A stretch of DNA of 64,000 nucleotides from G963674835 sp963674835 (GCA_963674835.2 CAXXKC010000001.1:744001-808000); one strand, 5' to 3'; shown: positions 29,058-39,346, counted from the stretch's first letter. Program-made: numbers and translations. The notes: generated by a model from the letters alone, not told the origin.

Positions 29058-31676
29058 ATGAGCCGACCGATGGGGGCGTTTGGTCAAGCGAGGCTTCTGC
29101 GGATCTGCGGGGAGATCGCCGTGATCGCCCTCGTCGTGTTTGCGATGGGGGCCCCGGCGGCCGCGGAGGTGCTTGAAGTCCGCAGCGGGGATGCGGTCCT
29201 GGGACTTGATCGTGCGACGGGTGCGCCCGTTCGATTGGCGGACGTAAAAACGGGATTGGAGTTGGCCGGTAAGGATCAAGAGCTGTTTCGTCTGGTTGTA
29301 ATCCCGCCCGGGGCCGATCCGCGGCAGCCCGTGGAATTGTCCTCTCGCGATGCCCAGACGGTGAAGCGCATCGAGGGCGACGGTATACGATTGCGATTCG
29401 AGGGCATTGGAAAGCGGAACCTGGCCGCCGTCTGTGCCGTGGAACCCGGAACGAACGGACTTTTCCGGTTTTGCATCAATGTCGAGGGCGAGTCGGGCAC
29501 ATTCGTGGAACGCGTCGATTATCCGCTGCTGCCTTTGACCGCGCCGCTGGAGGGCGACGGCGCGAGCGATGCGCTGGTTCTCGGTACGACGAAGGGGGGC
29601 GTGCTGGAGTGTCCGCACCTCTGGAAACCGGGCCGATCCGCGGCGGGGACGCAACCCGGCAGTCTGGCGGCGCAATTCGGGTGCTACTATGGGCCGAAAG
29701 GCGGCGTGGTGACGTATTGCATGGATGGCACGGGCTATCCCAAGATCTTGGCGGCCGCACGGACGGCCCACGGCATGGTCCTGGGCTGGCGTCACCTGAT
29801 GCGGCACGACTTGAAAGAGCCCGTCGCTGTGGCGTTTCCCGTGGTGGCTGGCGTGTTTTGCTCGGCATCGGGGGCCGCGACCGATTGGCGCGACGCGGCG
29901 GCCATCTACAAAGCGTGGGCCCTGAAGCAGCCGTGGTGTGCGAAGCGGCTGGCCGAACGCGCCGATCTGCCGGCCTGGCTGAAACAGGGACCGGCGCACG
30001 TACGGTTCGGACGCGAGTGGTTGGGGCAGCCGGAGCGCATCGAGGCGTGGCTGGACAAGTACTGGCTCAAACACTTCAAGGGGGTACCCTTGATCGTGAC
30101 CTTCTGGGGCTGGGAGGGAGTCGCGACGTGGGTTCCGCCCCAGTACTTCCCGCCCTATCCTTCGGAGGAAGGGCTGAAACGCTGCGTCGACGCGGTGAAG
30201 CGCGCGGGAGGCCACGCTTTTTTCTGGCCGTCGGGATACCAATGGTGCCTGAGTTACGGCAAGCGCGAAGACGGTTCCTTCGAATGGGAAGATCGGGCGC
30301 GGTTCGAGCGCGAAGCCAAAGCGCACGCGATGGTCGGCAAGGACGGGAAGGTCATGCTCACCAGTCCACCGTGGTATCGCGGCGGCGAGGCGGCAACGCT
30401 CTGCCGTGGCGACCGGTGGTCCCGGGATTGGCTTACCGGCGTTGCCGTGGGACTGGCCCGTCGCGGAGGCGAGCTCTTTCAAATCGACCAGGTGGTCGGC
30501 GCGGCAATGCGCGGCGGCGGTGATTGCCGCGCTACGGGGCACGGCCATCCGCCGGGCATCGGTGTCTGGGACGTCGAGGCCGCACATTGTCAGATGACGG
30601 AGATGCAGGCTGCTTGTCGTGCGGCGGGTGTGAACATGGTGCTGGGATACGAGGAACCGCAGGAACTGTTTCTCCACGAAGTCGGCATTCAGGACTACCG
30701 CGATTACGAAGTCCTGAGGAGGTCGCAAATTCCGCCCCATCGGCCCGAGTCCGTGTTTGGATACCTGTATCATGAGTTCGTGCCGCTCTTCCAGAGCAAC
30801 CCGCGAGCTGAGGACCGCATGATGACGGCCCACATGATCGTCACCGGTCAGATGCCGCACCTGGTACCGCACTGGCCGGTGGAGCCGCACGCGTTTCCGA
30901 TGTACGGCGGATTCGACGAGTGGGTCGGCGACGTTCCGGTTGGCTGGGAGCACGTGCGCGGCTGGAAGGAGCAGAAGTACACCGGGCAGCCGCGGCGCGA
31001 TGAAAGCATCCGGCATTCGGGCACAAGCAGTCTGCGTGTGGAAAACCAGTCGGCGGAGGAGAGCACGCAGGTCTCGCGCAACCTGCCGATCGGTCCCGGA
31101 GGGCTGCGCGCCGGCGGGAAGTATCGGTTTTCGGCCTGGTGTCGCACCGAGCGGCTGGCAAGACCGGCCGCGATTGGTATCGCCGCCCTGACCCGGGAAC
31201 TCGGGAACCGCGGCGGCTGGAAACTGCCTTTTCCCGTACCGGGCGATTGGCACGAAGTCTCGACCGACGTAGTGGTGCCGGCCGAGGGAGCCGAGTTCTT
31301 GCGGGTGATGATTCACGTCGCTGGGCCGTGCCGCGTGTGGGTCGACGATTTCCAGGTTCTGGAATTGGACGCCCGGGGCACGGCGACGCCAATCATGTGC
31401 GACGGTCTGCCGCCGCAACATCAGTTGTACCGGCAATGGATCGAACTGTATCACGGCGCAGGTCATCCCTATCTGCAGCTCGGCGTGGCGATCCCGCCGC
31501 CCGCGGTGGAACCGAAGGGCGTGTTGCAGGTGGGCGCCTTCCGCGCCGCGGACGGCAGCGCGGCCGTGGTCGCCGTGAACGCCACTGATACGGCGCAGCA
31601 GGCAACGCTGCGGCGGAATGGCCAATTGAAACGCGTCGACCTGGCACCATCCGAGGTGAAATTGCTTCCGTGGTGA
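29058..31676 (+). CDS. Secreted DUF6259-type glycoside-hydrolase-like protein
   Basis: 872 aa from MSRPMGAFGQARLLRIC, which gives a good signal peptide (hydrophobic run ending MGAPAAA). The frame is open to an earlier ATG at 28947, but that would bury the signal. An N-terminal beta-sandwich (VLEVRSGDAVLGLDRATGAPV) is followed by a TIM-barrel-like region: PLIVTFWGWEGVATWVPPQYFPPYPS, then HAFFWPSGYQW and ELFQIDQVVG. This matches the planctomycete DUF6259 proteins as I remember them. A CBM-like jelly roll (SIRHSGTSSLRVENQS ... VDDFQVLEL) follows at about residues 655-790. No substrate can be named. Confidence 0.75.
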   Translation: MSRPMGAFGQARLLRICGEIAVIALVVFAMGAPAAAEVLEVRSGDAVLGLDRATGAPVRLADVKTGLELAGKDQELFRLVVIPPGADPRQPVELSSRDAQTVKRIEGDGIRLRFEGIGKRNLAAVCAVEPGTNGLFRFCINVEGESGTFVERVDYPLLPLTAPLEGDGASDALVLGTTKGGVLECPHLWKPGRSAAGTQPGSLAAQFGCYYGPKGGVVTYCMDGTGYPKILAAARTAHGMVLGWRHLMRHDLKEPVAVAFPVVAGVFCSASGAATDWRDAAAIYKAWALKQPWCAKRLAERADLPAWLKQGPAHVRFGREWLGQPERIEAWLDKYWLKHFKGVPLIVTFWGWEGVATWVPPQYFPPYPSEEGLKRCVDAVKRAGGHAFFWPSGYQWCLSYGKREDGSFEWEDRARFEREAKAHAMVGKDGKVMLTSPPWYRGGEAATLCRGDRWSRDWLTGVAVGLARRGGELFQIDQVVGAAMRGGGDCRATGHGHPPGIGVWDVEAAHCQMTEMQAACRAAGVNMVLGYEEPQELFLHEVGIQDYRDYEVLRRSQIPPHRPESVFGYLYHEFVPLFQSNPRAEDRMMTAHMIVTGQMPHLVPHWPVEPHAFPMYGGFDEWVGDVPVGWEHVRGWKEQKYTGQPRRDESIRHSGTSSLRVENQSAEESTQVSRNLPIGPGGLRAGGKYRFSAWCRTERLARPAAIGIAALTRELGNRGGWKLPFPVPGDWHEVSTDVVVPAEGAEFLRVMIHVAGPCRVWVDDFQVLELDARGTATPIMCDGLPPQHQLYRQWIELYHGAGHPYLQLGVAIPPPAVEPKGVLQVGAFRAADGSAAVVAVNATDTAQQATLRRNGQLKRVDLAPSEVKLLPW

Positions 31677-32277
31677 CGGTCTGCTCTCAGCGTGAGAGCG
31701 CGCTGGCGGAAAGGCCGTGACGGCTCAGGGCGGAGACAATTAGCAAGCATGCAAGCCAAACGCGGCCGTTCAGGGTCGAAGCATCCGGGCCGGGCGCAGG
31801 GGGACCGGTTGGTTCCAGGTGGCCTGTCCATCGTGAACCCTGCGGCACATATGCTCCGTCCGGGCAAGGTGGCGGATTCATGGCTGCGACCCTCGCACCA
31901 GCCCGAGGATGGTTCGCCGGGCCGACTCGGACAGGGCGGTTCGTGCTCGTGGTTCGCCGGACACGGCAACCGGGGGCAGGACGGGCAATGAGTTAACGCA
32001 TGAGCCACTGCGGAGGATCGCCGCAGTGGCCGGATAATTGACTGACGTTGGCAAGGTCGCTCTTTTTGAACGCTCGCCGAACGAGTCCGAGTCGGGTTGG
32101 TTCGTACATGGGTTCACAGGATCAGCCGTGTTTAGTCTCTGCGCGAGCACCTCGCTTTCTGCGTTCCTGCTTCGTTTGGGCATCAAGAGTTTACGAACAC
32201 CCGCACGACGCCGCGTCGCGGTTTGCGTTGGCGGTGGAGGCAAACGGCTCCAACATCCGCGATCAGCGACTGGTGCG
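31677..32277. other. Intergenic stretch without a gene
   Basis: About 600 bp between two converging genes. Open frames exist on both strands, but they have no ribosome sites and no recognisable proteins. It contains a perfect stem-loop at 32004-32030. The segment 32040-32220 has a lower GC content by eye than its surroundings and could be a dispersed non-coding repeat, which one sequence cannot show. Confidence 0.5.
32004..32030. other. Perfect 10-bp stem-loop
   Basis: GCCACTGCGG, loop AGGATCG, CCGCAGTGGC. It lies 330 bp after the DUF6259 gene and 250 bp after the cls stop, with no T-run on either side. Possible bidirectional terminator or REP-like palindrome. Confidence 0.5.
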
Positions 32278-33726
32278 CTACAGGTAGGGAGTCAGTAGAC
32301 GCGACAATCCGTCGCGCAGCCGGACGGGAAAGCTGCGACGGTTCACTTCATCTAGTGTGACTTCCCGCGCAGCCTCGGCCTTCTTGTCAACGATCTGATT
32401 CAATGCCCCCGCGAGATGCTCGTCGTAGCACTCCACGTTGAACTCGAAGTTCAGCCGCAGACTGCGCGGGTCCCAGTTCGTCGAGCCGATCAGCGTCCAG
32501 ATGCCGTCTACGATCATCAGCTTCGTGTGATCGAACGGCGGTTGCGTGTAGTAGATGCGGCAACCCTTTTCGAGGAGCTGCCACAACTGTGCCGTTGCTG
32601 CCCATTGCACCAGCGCGATGTTGTTTGCCGATGGGAGATAGATCTCGACGCTAGCGCCCCGCATCGCCGCAACGTTCAGAGCTTGAATCAGCGATGCATG
32701 CGGAAGAAAGTACGGAGTCAAGATCCGCACCTGCCGCTGCGCGCTGGCGAGGGCCGCAGCGATCGTGTCAGCCATCTTCTCGAAGTGCTCGTCCGGTCCG
32801 TGCTCGATGCCCCTGGCCCAAACGGTCCCCGCACGATCGGCCTGGGGAAACCAATCGTCACCCGACAGACACTCATGGGCCGCGAAAGCCCAGTCTGCTG
32901 CAAAAACCTGTTGAAGCTGGGCGACCACGGGCCCTTCCAGCCGGAAATGAAGACACTGGACAGGCTGTTTCGGCTCCATCCCCAGCCAGTGCCCCTCGCG
33001 GATGTTCGTGCCGCCGGTGAAACCGATCACACCGTCCACGACGAGGATTTTCCGATGGTTTCTCAAGTTGGCATACTTTGGAAGTCGGGGAACCCACGTT
33101 GGCAGAAAGCTCGCGACGGTCAGACCGGCGTCCTTCAAGCGGCGAACCATGTTCGGGCGACTATACTTCGAGCCGACGTCGTCGATGAGCACGCGGACCT
33201 GGACTTTTCGCTCTTGCGCCCTCACCAATGCGTCCAAGAACGCGTCGCCCGCCCGATCGCTATCGAAGATGTAACTCAACAACGCCACCGATCGCCTGGC
33301 GTGGTCGATTGCCTCGATCATCGCGGGGTACGCTTGATCGCCATCAATGAGCGGTTGAACGTTGTTGCCGTGCACAGTATCACGGCCGGTGAGCATTTGC
33401 CCCGCCCTTGCCAGTCCGACCAGATTCGGATACTCGCGCGCGAAAGCCTCCGCTTGTTGGAGATCGTCCTGATTCAGTTCCAGGGGCTGGCTTGCGTTCC
33501 ATGCTTCTCGCATCTTGAGGGAAGCCGCCTTGCGCTCGATGCGGTTGATTCCCAGGCAGAGGTAGGCCAGAGCGCCTACGATCGGTGCAAGCCAGGCGAG
33601 GCCGACCCAACCGACCACCGCCCGACTGTCGCGCTTCCAAAGGACGGCGTGGATCGTCACGCCGGTGGCCAGCGTCAAATCGACGGCCCCGAAGATCAAA
33701 GCCCAAATCGTCCATTCACCCCACAT
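32278..33726 (-). CDS. cls: Cardiolipin synthase (phospholipase D family)
   Basis: 482 aa with two N-terminal membrane helices of the PLDc_N type (ALIFGAVDLTLATGVTIHAVLW; WVGLAWLAPIVGALAYLCLG, quoted in part). Two HxKxxxxD catalytic motifs follow: NHRKILVVDGVIGFTGG and DHTKLMIVDGIWTLIGSTN. The enzyme joins phosphatidyl groups to make cardiolipin at the cytoplasmic membrane. Length and motif spacing are normal. The ATG is preceded by AGGAGA. It appears monocistronic, about 130 bp after the start-distal end of the next minus-strand gene. Confidence 0.92.
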   Translation of the reverse strand: MWGEWTIWALIFGAVDLTLATGVTIHAVLWKRDSRAVVGWVGLAWLAPIVGALAYLCLGINRIERKAASLKMREAWNASQPLELNQDDLQQAEAFAREYPNLVGLARAGQMLTGRDTVHGNNVQPLIDGDQAYPAMIEAIDHARRSVALLSYIFDSDRAGDAFLDALVRAQERKVQVRVLIDDVGSKYSRPNMVRRLKDAGLTVASFLPTWVPRLPKYANLRNHRKILVVDGVIGFTGGTNIREGHWLGMEPKQPVQCLHFRLEGPVVAQLQQVFAADWAFAAHECLSGDDWFPQADRAGTVWARGIEHGPDEHFEKMADTIAAALASAQRQVRILTPYFLPHASLIQALNVAAMRGASVEIYLPSANNIALVQWAATAQLWQLLEKGCRIYYTQPPFDHTKLMIVDGIWTLIGSTNWDPRSLRLNFEFNVECYDEHLAGALNQIVDKKAEAAREVTLDEVNRRSFPVRLRDGLSRLLTPYL

Positions 33727-33856
33727 GGCGTCTCCTGCAGGCGAACCTTGCCGCTCACAAAAACGTGGGCCCAGTATTCATGAGAGTGTCGGTATGCTTG
33801 GACTGAAGCAACGTCGGAGGTGTCCGGCGCGAGTGTTATCGAAGGTCATCTTCTTG

Positions 33857-36574
33857 TTATCGGACGAGCGTTTCGAGAACGGCTGCGTCGCGGTACTCTT
33901 CGTCCGGAGAGTCGTAGAGGGCGTCTAAGGCCAGCGGGGCCTCGGGGGCCAGCGCCGTCCAATGCCCCAGCGCGTCGTGGTTGCCTGCCTCGTGGATCGG
34001 AGCCCAGTTGTCGTACACGCGACCCGCTACATCACGGCGCTGAGCGGCAACGAGCCAAAGCCCAATCTTCTCCTTCACCGCGGTGGCCGCGTTGTCGGGC
34101 GCGCCCAGGCCGGCCAGGCTCACCGCCAGACGGATGTTTTTGGACGCCACTCGGTCCAGGATATGACTGCCGTCGGCCACGTCGGAGGTGCGCAGATAGA
34201 GCGTCACCTGGTGTTCGGCCGCCTGGCTGGCCAACTTCTTCAGCGTCTTATCGAACGCCGCACGGGTTTGCTCTGAGGTGAAGTTGTTTTCCGGCGCGCG
34301 GTGGAGTCGGAGGATCAAGTCGTGCGAACCGATCCGCGGCATCTTCGCGATCACGTCGGCCATCGTGGCCGTGCTGGCCGCGTACTCCGGGGGATCGTTG
34401 TCGACGAGGCGGAGATCCGGGTACAGATTGATGCCGGAACTCAGGTCGACAAAGATCCGCAGGCCCTGACGTTTGAGCCAGTGGCTTTCGCGCTCGAGGG
34501 CTGCCGCTTCGCGCTCGTGCAGGTAGCGCCAATCGATCACCACCCCGTCGAAGTGCTGGAAAAAGGTAGGCCTCGCCAGGATCTGTTCTTTGACGGAAAC
34601 GATCTTCCGCAAGGGCAACACACGTCCTTTGGGACGCGGCGAAGGGGCCGTGTGGACCACTTCTTCCACGCCCGACTCCTTCACCCGAACCGCAAAGATC
34701 CGCACGTCGCCGCCGGCGATCGTAGTGGGTGTGTTCTGGCCGAGTGTCTTGACATCGACGCATTCTGGGGCGAAGCCCGCCGCCTGGCGCTCGGCCTGGT
34801 CGAGCGAGAGTTCCTCCAGCGATTCGATCTGGCCGCAGAAGGAGACGAGTTTCAAGGGCAACTCGCGCCAGCCGTTGTTGGCCACGCCCACGGTATACTG
34901 GCCGGGACCTTTTCGACAGGTAATCAAGCTCAGGCCCGGTGACTCTGCCGCAAAGAGTTGCTGTTGGCGGAAGATGGCGTCGAGCGCCTGTCGAGCATCG
35001 GGCCGCAGCGCATAGGGCTTGGCCAGCGGTTGATCGGTGTGGCTGGCGAGCGCCGCCGGATCGATGTCCTTCCTGATATCCACGGCGAAATCGCCCGGCA
35101 GAATCGTCAACTGGCCGCGACCGGTGGCCGAGATGCCGCCGGGCAAGCGGGGGAGAATTGCCTCGGGGAGGACCAGATGGCCGCCGTGATCGACATAGGC
35201 CTGGAGCCGGTCGCGGGTCTCCTGCCCAGCTTGCAATCGGCCTGCCACAACCAGCACCGCGTAGCGATCCAACAGCCACTGGGGCGCGTCACTCAGCAGG
35301 CAATCGGCGATGTCGCCGTAAGGGGTGGCCACCTGGAAGCCGGACTCGTCGTGGAAGTAGGACGCGTCTTGGTAGCCGGGGTAGAGCAGGTCGAGCACGG
35401 CGTCGGTCAGGTAGTCGCCGGCGTCATAGGGAAGATTGCCCCAGACGCGGTACACATCGGCGGTGTACAGATGCCGTGGAAAAGTCCAGCCCGAGTAGAA
35501 GTCCAGCAGCAGGGCCACCGGCGTGACCATCGTGCCCGGCTGGCCGTGTTGGCGGACCCAGCGCTGGGCCGACTGCTGGATGTGTCCGATCGGCGACAAC
35601 TGGTCCTTGATGAACCAGCCCGACTCGAAGCCGACCGACACGCTGTTGTAGAGGATATGGCTGTATAGGAGCCGTTTCAGCAAACTGAGACTGGTCCCCT
35701 TCGTGGGTCCGAACTCGACGCCATCCTTGCCCGAGGCCTCGTAGTTTTTGTAGCCCCAGCGATTCCAAACCGACGCGTTGCCGAACCAGGGGACACCATA
35801 CTGCTTGCCTGCCCCGCGGATGAAGGTGTAATAGACCTGGCTATTGGGCAAGCCCTGGGCAGCCTCGGCGCCGATGAGCGTGTAGGTGCCCTCCTTGAGG
35901 AAGTAGTGGCCGAAGTTGAGCGAGACCAGGGTGGAGTGCTTGTTGCCCAGTTCGTCTCCCATCCGCTCGAAGTGCCGCTGGAAGTTGAAGTACTGCTCTT
36001 GCCGGCTGGCCGAGGCGGGAAGCAACATTCCGCTGTAGCCGCCGATGTAGCGGCCGTCCTGCTCGCCGATGTCGGTTCCCAGCCAACGCTCGCCGAGCTT
36101 CGATTCCAGCATCGCGAAGGTCTTGGGGTCGGCGTGGTAGGCCTGCCAGTAGCCGCCGGGCCCCGAGCCGGGCACGTAGCCCCAGATATCGAACAAGTAC
36201 AAACCGCGTCGTTGGATCTCGTCGGCCAGTTCCCCCAAGTTCTTAGCAAAGAGGATCTCGTAGGACGGCCAAATCACGTCGCCCAACTCGTACTGGCGCG
36301 TGTAACGCTCCAGGTCGGCGGCGAAGTTGACGATCGTCTGGTCCTTGACCTGGAAGCCTCGCAAGGTCATGAACTGTGTGCGGTCGCCGAAGGTGTCCCA
36401 ACTGGGCGGCTTCACGGCGCGCCGGTCGTAGTCGGGATGCTCGCGCGGGTCCAGAAGCCGCCCATACACGCGGTGCGGTGGTGTCTGTCCTTTCGAAGCA
36501 GGCTCCGCGGCGATGGCCGTTTCGAGGATGCACAGAACGAAGGCAGCGGCAAGCAGACAGACAGGGCGAGACAT
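33857..36574 (-). CDS. Large secreted protein of unknown function, glycosidase-like
   Basis: 905 aa from MSRPVCLLAAAFVLC, giving a clear signal peptide. The frame is open to 36694, but that start would hide it. The first 400 residues look like a TIM barrel (RRGLYLFDIWGYVPG, STLVSLNFGHYFLKEG, SVSVGFESGWFIKDQ). A Rossmann-like segment follows (LLDRYAVLVVAGRL ... VDHGGHLVLPE), as in the trimerisation domain of GH42-type enzymes. The C-terminal 270 residues have another barrel-like pattern (VVIDWRYLHERE, DLILRLHRAPENNF). I do not recognise the family. The cls gene lies downstream on the same strand. Confidence 0.6.
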   Translation of the reverse strand: MSRPVCLLAAAFVLCILETAIAAEPASKGQTPPHRVYGRLLDPREHPDYDRRAVKPPSWDTFGDRTQFMTLRGFQVKDQTIVNFAADLERYTRQYELGDVIWPSYEILFAKNLGELADEIQRRGLYLFDIWGYVPGSGPGGYWQAYHADPKTFAMLESKLGERWLGTDIGEQDGRYIGGYSGMLLPASASRQEQYFNFQRHFERMGDELGNKHSTLVSLNFGHYFLKEGTYTLIGAEAAQGLPNSQVYYTFIRGAGKQYGVPWFGNASVWNRWGYKNYEASGKDGVEFGPTKGTSLSLLKRLLYSHILYNSVSVGFESGWFIKDQLSPIGHIQQSAQRWVRQHGQPGTMVTPVALLLDFYSGWTFPRHLYTADVYRVWGNLPYDAGDYLTDAVLDLLYPGYQDASYFHDESGFQVATPYGDIADCLLSDAPQWLLDRYAVLVVAGRLQAGQETRDRLQAYVDHGGHLVLPEAILPRLPGGISATGRGQLTILPGDFAVDIRKDIDPAALASHTDQPLAKPYALRPDARQALDAIFRQQQLFAAESPGLSLITCRKGPGQYTVGVANNGWRELPLKLVSFCGQIESLEELSLDQAERQAAGFAPECVDVKTLGQNTPTTIAGGDVRIFAVRVKESGVEEVVHTAPSPRPKGRVLPLRKIVSVKEQILARPTFFQHFDGVVIDWRYLHEREAAALERESHWLKRQGLRIFVDLSSGINLYPDLRLVDNDPPEYAASTATMADVIAKMPRIGSHDLILRLHRAPENNFTSEQTRAAFDKTLKKLASQAAEHQVTLYLRTSDVADGSHILDRVASKNIRLAVSLAGLGAPDNAATAVKEKIGLWLVAAQRRDVAGRVYDNWAPIHEAGNHDALGHWTALAPEAPLALDALYDSPDEEYRDAAVLETLVR

Positions 36575-37054
36575 GGGAAGGATCTCAGGTGGGGAAGTTC
36601 GGGCCGAGGTAACTTGTATGACGTTCGATTCTACTGGACGTGGGTTGCCAATGCAAAGAATGGCCAGTGAGATCAAGCGCCTTGTCGAAGGCAAAGGCGT
36701 TCCGGGCGTCCCTTTGCTTCCGTGACTGGGTCAATGCACGACGATCGGAGCTGCCGGTGATCCTCGGAGCCCTCGGGTATATGTTCCCCCAGGAACGATA
36801 CCGCGTTGGCCATCGCAACGACGCCGGATCGGGTGCTCGCCGGTTGTGCGGTCTGCCGGATGTGGTCGTGGTCCACTTTCTTGGGGCCAGTGGGCGCGGT
36901 GAGAACGATCGTTGACGCCTTCCGCCCCGGCCAACTACAATCGTTGCTGGAGTGCCGCGGTAGCGTCGCTGCACAAGATCGCTTGCGGTCTTCCGACAAC
37001 TCAGTTTTCCTGCCCGAAACAGGCTCTACCTGGCACGTCTCGGAGATACCTCTC
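36575..37054. other. Divergent intergenic region
   Basis: 480 bp between two divergently transcribed secreted-protein genes. Frames upstream of 37055 remain open but begin without ribosome sites and would precede a signal peptide, so I treat the whole stretch as the shared promoter/leader region. I found no convincing -35/-10 pair or hairpin. Confidence 0.45.
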
Positions 37055-39346
37055 ATGCGACAGGGTCGATCGACAGCCTTCTTGATCCTTGGATTTTGCG
37101 CTTGTCTTGCAGCGATCATCCCCATTCAAGCATCCGGTGCGGAGTGGTTTGTCGCAGCCAACGGCAACGACTCCAGTCCCGGTACGCAAGAGTCTCCTCT
37201 GCGTACCATCCAGCACGCGGCAGAGCTAGCCCAGCCGGGCGACACCGTCACCGTGCACGCGGGCGTTTATCGCGAGCGCATCAACCCGCCCCGTGGCGGC
37301 ACGTCCGACACGAAGCGCATTGTGTACCAAGCCGCGCCGGGCGAAAAGGTCGAGATCAAAGGGTCGGAAGTCGTTGGGAACTGGGAGAGAGTCCAAAACG
37401 ACACCTGGAAGACGACTCTGCCCAATTCGTTCTTTGGCAGCTTCAATCCGTACCGAGATCTCATCCACGGAGACTGGTTCTTTCCGAACCATCGCGAGCA
37501 TCACACCGGGGCCGTCTATCTCAATGGCAAGTGGCTGGTGGAGGCCTGCACACTGGATGATGTGCTGCGCCCTTTTGGAGAGGTCCTGCCGGCGTTTGTT
37601 CAACAGTCGCGCGACGTATTGCTGAACGTAGCTTGGCTGCGGATCGGCGAGAGGACCGACGACTCGGAACGGATCGCAGCAACCGACTACGCGGCCAAGA
37701 ATGGTACACGTAATGCAGAATGTAGCGAAGGAGGCCAGTGCGTAGGTTGGATTAGACACGGTCATTGGCTTCGGTATGAGAACGTCGATTTCGGCAAGCG
37801 CACAGATCAGGTGGAGATTCGTGCCGCCTCCGCCACTCGAGGCGGCATCGTCGAGTTCCGTTTGGACGGGCCGGATGGAGAGCTTCTGGGCACTTGCGCC
37901 GTGCCGAACACCGGAGACTGGCAATTGTGGTCGTCGTTCTATGCCAAGGTCAGACCTCTCTCCGGCCGCAAGACGCTCTGTTTGGCGTTCCGCGCCGCTG
38001 AACCGCTGACGTCCAATCCAGGCCTATGGTTCGCCCAAGTCGACAACGAAAAGACAACCCTTTGGGCGCAGTTCAAGGATGTTGACCCGAACAAGCAACT
38101 GGTGGAGATCAATGTCCGCCGGACGGTGTTTTATCCCGACAAGCCAGGGCGGAACTTCCTTACTGTTCGCGGCTTCACCATGTGTCATGCGGCCACTCCC
38201 TGGGCTCCGCCTACCGCCGAGCAGATTGGACTGGTCGGCACCCATTGGAGCAAAGGCTGGATTATTGAGGACAATGTGATCAGCCACTCGGCCTGCTCCG
38301 GAATCGCCTTGGGAAAACACGGTGACGAGTTCGACAACACATCGGCCGACAGCGCCGAGGGATATATTGAAACGATCCAACGGGCCCATGCTTTCTCCAT
38401 TCCTTGGACCAAAGAGAACATCGGTCATCATATCGTCCGCAACAACACCATTTCGCACTGCGAGCAGACGGGCATTGTGGGCAGTCTCGGGGCCGTCTTC
38501 AGCACAATCACGGGCAATACGATTCACGATATCCACGTGCGTCGTCTGTTCGGAGGCTGTGAAATGGCGGGCATAAAGATCCACGCCGCCATCGACGTCG
38601 AGATCAGCCGCAATCGAATCTATCGTACTTGTTTGGGACTATGGCTGGACTGGATGGCGCAGGGTACGCGCGTGACGCAAAACCTGTTCTACGACAATCT
38701 GGCGGATCTGTTCACCGAGGTGAACCACGGACCCATTCTCATCGACAACAACGTCTTCCTCTCGGCATCCAATGGTTCGTCCAACTCGCAAGGCGTGGTC
38801 TACGCGCATAATCTTTTTTCCGGTGCGCTCGTGCAAATGCCACATGACGCTCGCAAGACTCCGTATCTTCGACCACACTCCACGGAAATCGCCGGTTTCC
38901 CCGACAATCCGCCCGGCGATAGCCAGTTCTTCAACAACGTCTTCGTTGGGCGCGGCACCATGAGTACGTTCGATCGTGCGACGTTGCCGATAAGCGCTGA
39001 GGGAAACGTCTTCTTCAAGGGAACCAAAGCGTGTAAGTTCGAGCAGAAGCCGCTGTTCAACTCGGCTGATGTGCCGGTCGGGCTGTTGGCGAATGAAAGC
39101 GGCGTTTCCCTCACACTTCCTTTGCCAGCGGGCTGGGTTGGCGCTGCGCGGCGACAGACAGTTACGACGGCGCTGCTTGGCACCGCCCAGGTCTCCCACA
39201 TGGCCTACGAGAACCCAGACGGATCGCCGCTGCGAGTGGATCGGGATTATCACGGGAAACCCATCGATACAGCCAATCCAGTCCCTGGGCCTTTCGCTGA
39301 TCCCGCCGGAGGCAAGATTGTGCTTGCACCGACGACTGCTAAATGA
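37055..39346 (+). CDS. Secreted right-handed beta-helix protein with an inserted CBM6-like domain
   Basis: 763 aa from MRQGRSTAFLILGFC with a signal peptide ending near ASGA. It opens with the DUF1565-like start of a parallel beta-helix (EWFVAANGNDSSPGTQESPL; RTIQHAAELAQPGDTVTVHA). A jelly-roll resembling CBM6 is inserted at about residues 215-320 (IRHGHWLRYENVDFG ... EIRAASATRGG ... LDGPDGELLG). The helix then continues (WIIEDNVISHSACSGIALGK; HIVRNNTISHCEQTGIVG; VEISRNRIYRTCLGL). Such proteins are commonly polysaccharide lyases or exo-glycosidases; no catalytic residues can be assigned here. It probably acts outside the cytoplasm on plant or algal polysaccharide. Confidence 0.78.
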   Translation: MRQGRSTAFLILGFCACLAAIIPIQASGAEWFVAANGNDSSPGTQESPLRTIQHAAELAQPGDTVTVHAGVYRERINPPRGGTSDTKRIVYQAAPGEKVEIKGSEVVGNWERVQNDTWKTTLPNSFFGSFNPYRDLIHGDWFFPNHREHHTGAVYLNGKWLVEACTLDDVLRPFGEVLPAFVQQSRDVLLNVAWLRIGERTDDSERIAATDYAAKNGTRNAECSEGGQCVGWIRHGHWLRYENVDFGKRTDQVEIRAASATRGGIVEFRLDGPDGELLGTCAVPNTGDWQLWSSFYAKVRPLSGRKTLCLAFRAAEPLTSNPGLWFAQVDNEKTTLWAQFKDVDPNKQLVEINVRRTVFYPDKPGRNFLTVRGFTMCHAATPWAPPTAEQIGLVGTHWSKGWIIEDNVISHSACSGIALGKHGDEFDNTSADSAEGYIETIQRAHAFSIPWTKENIGHHIVRNNTISHCEQTGIVGSLGAVFSTITGNTIHDIHVRRLFGGCEMAGIKIHAAIDVEISRNRIYRTCLGLWLDWMAQGTRVTQNLFYDNLADLFTEVNHGPILIDNNVFLSASNGSSNSQGVVYAHNLFSGALVQMPHDARKTPYLRPHSTEIAGFPDNPPGDSQFFNNVFVGRGTMSTFDRATLPISAEGNVFFKGTKACKFEQKPLFNSADVPVGLLANESGVSLTLPLPAGWVGAARRQTVTTALLGTAQVSHMAYENPDGSPLRVDRDYHGKPIDTANPVPGPFADPAGGKIVLAPTTAK

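Noticed and set aside
28551..31625. Minus-strand open frame of 1024 codons
   Set aside because: It lies antisense to the DUF6259 gene, has no recognisable domain, is rich in Arg, Pro and His, and has no ribosome site. It is a by-product of high GC.
31692..31991. Plus-strand 99-codon frame after the DUF6259 gene
   Set aside because: No ribosome site, composition dominated by Arg, Gly and Ser, overlaps other equally open frames, and no recognisable family.
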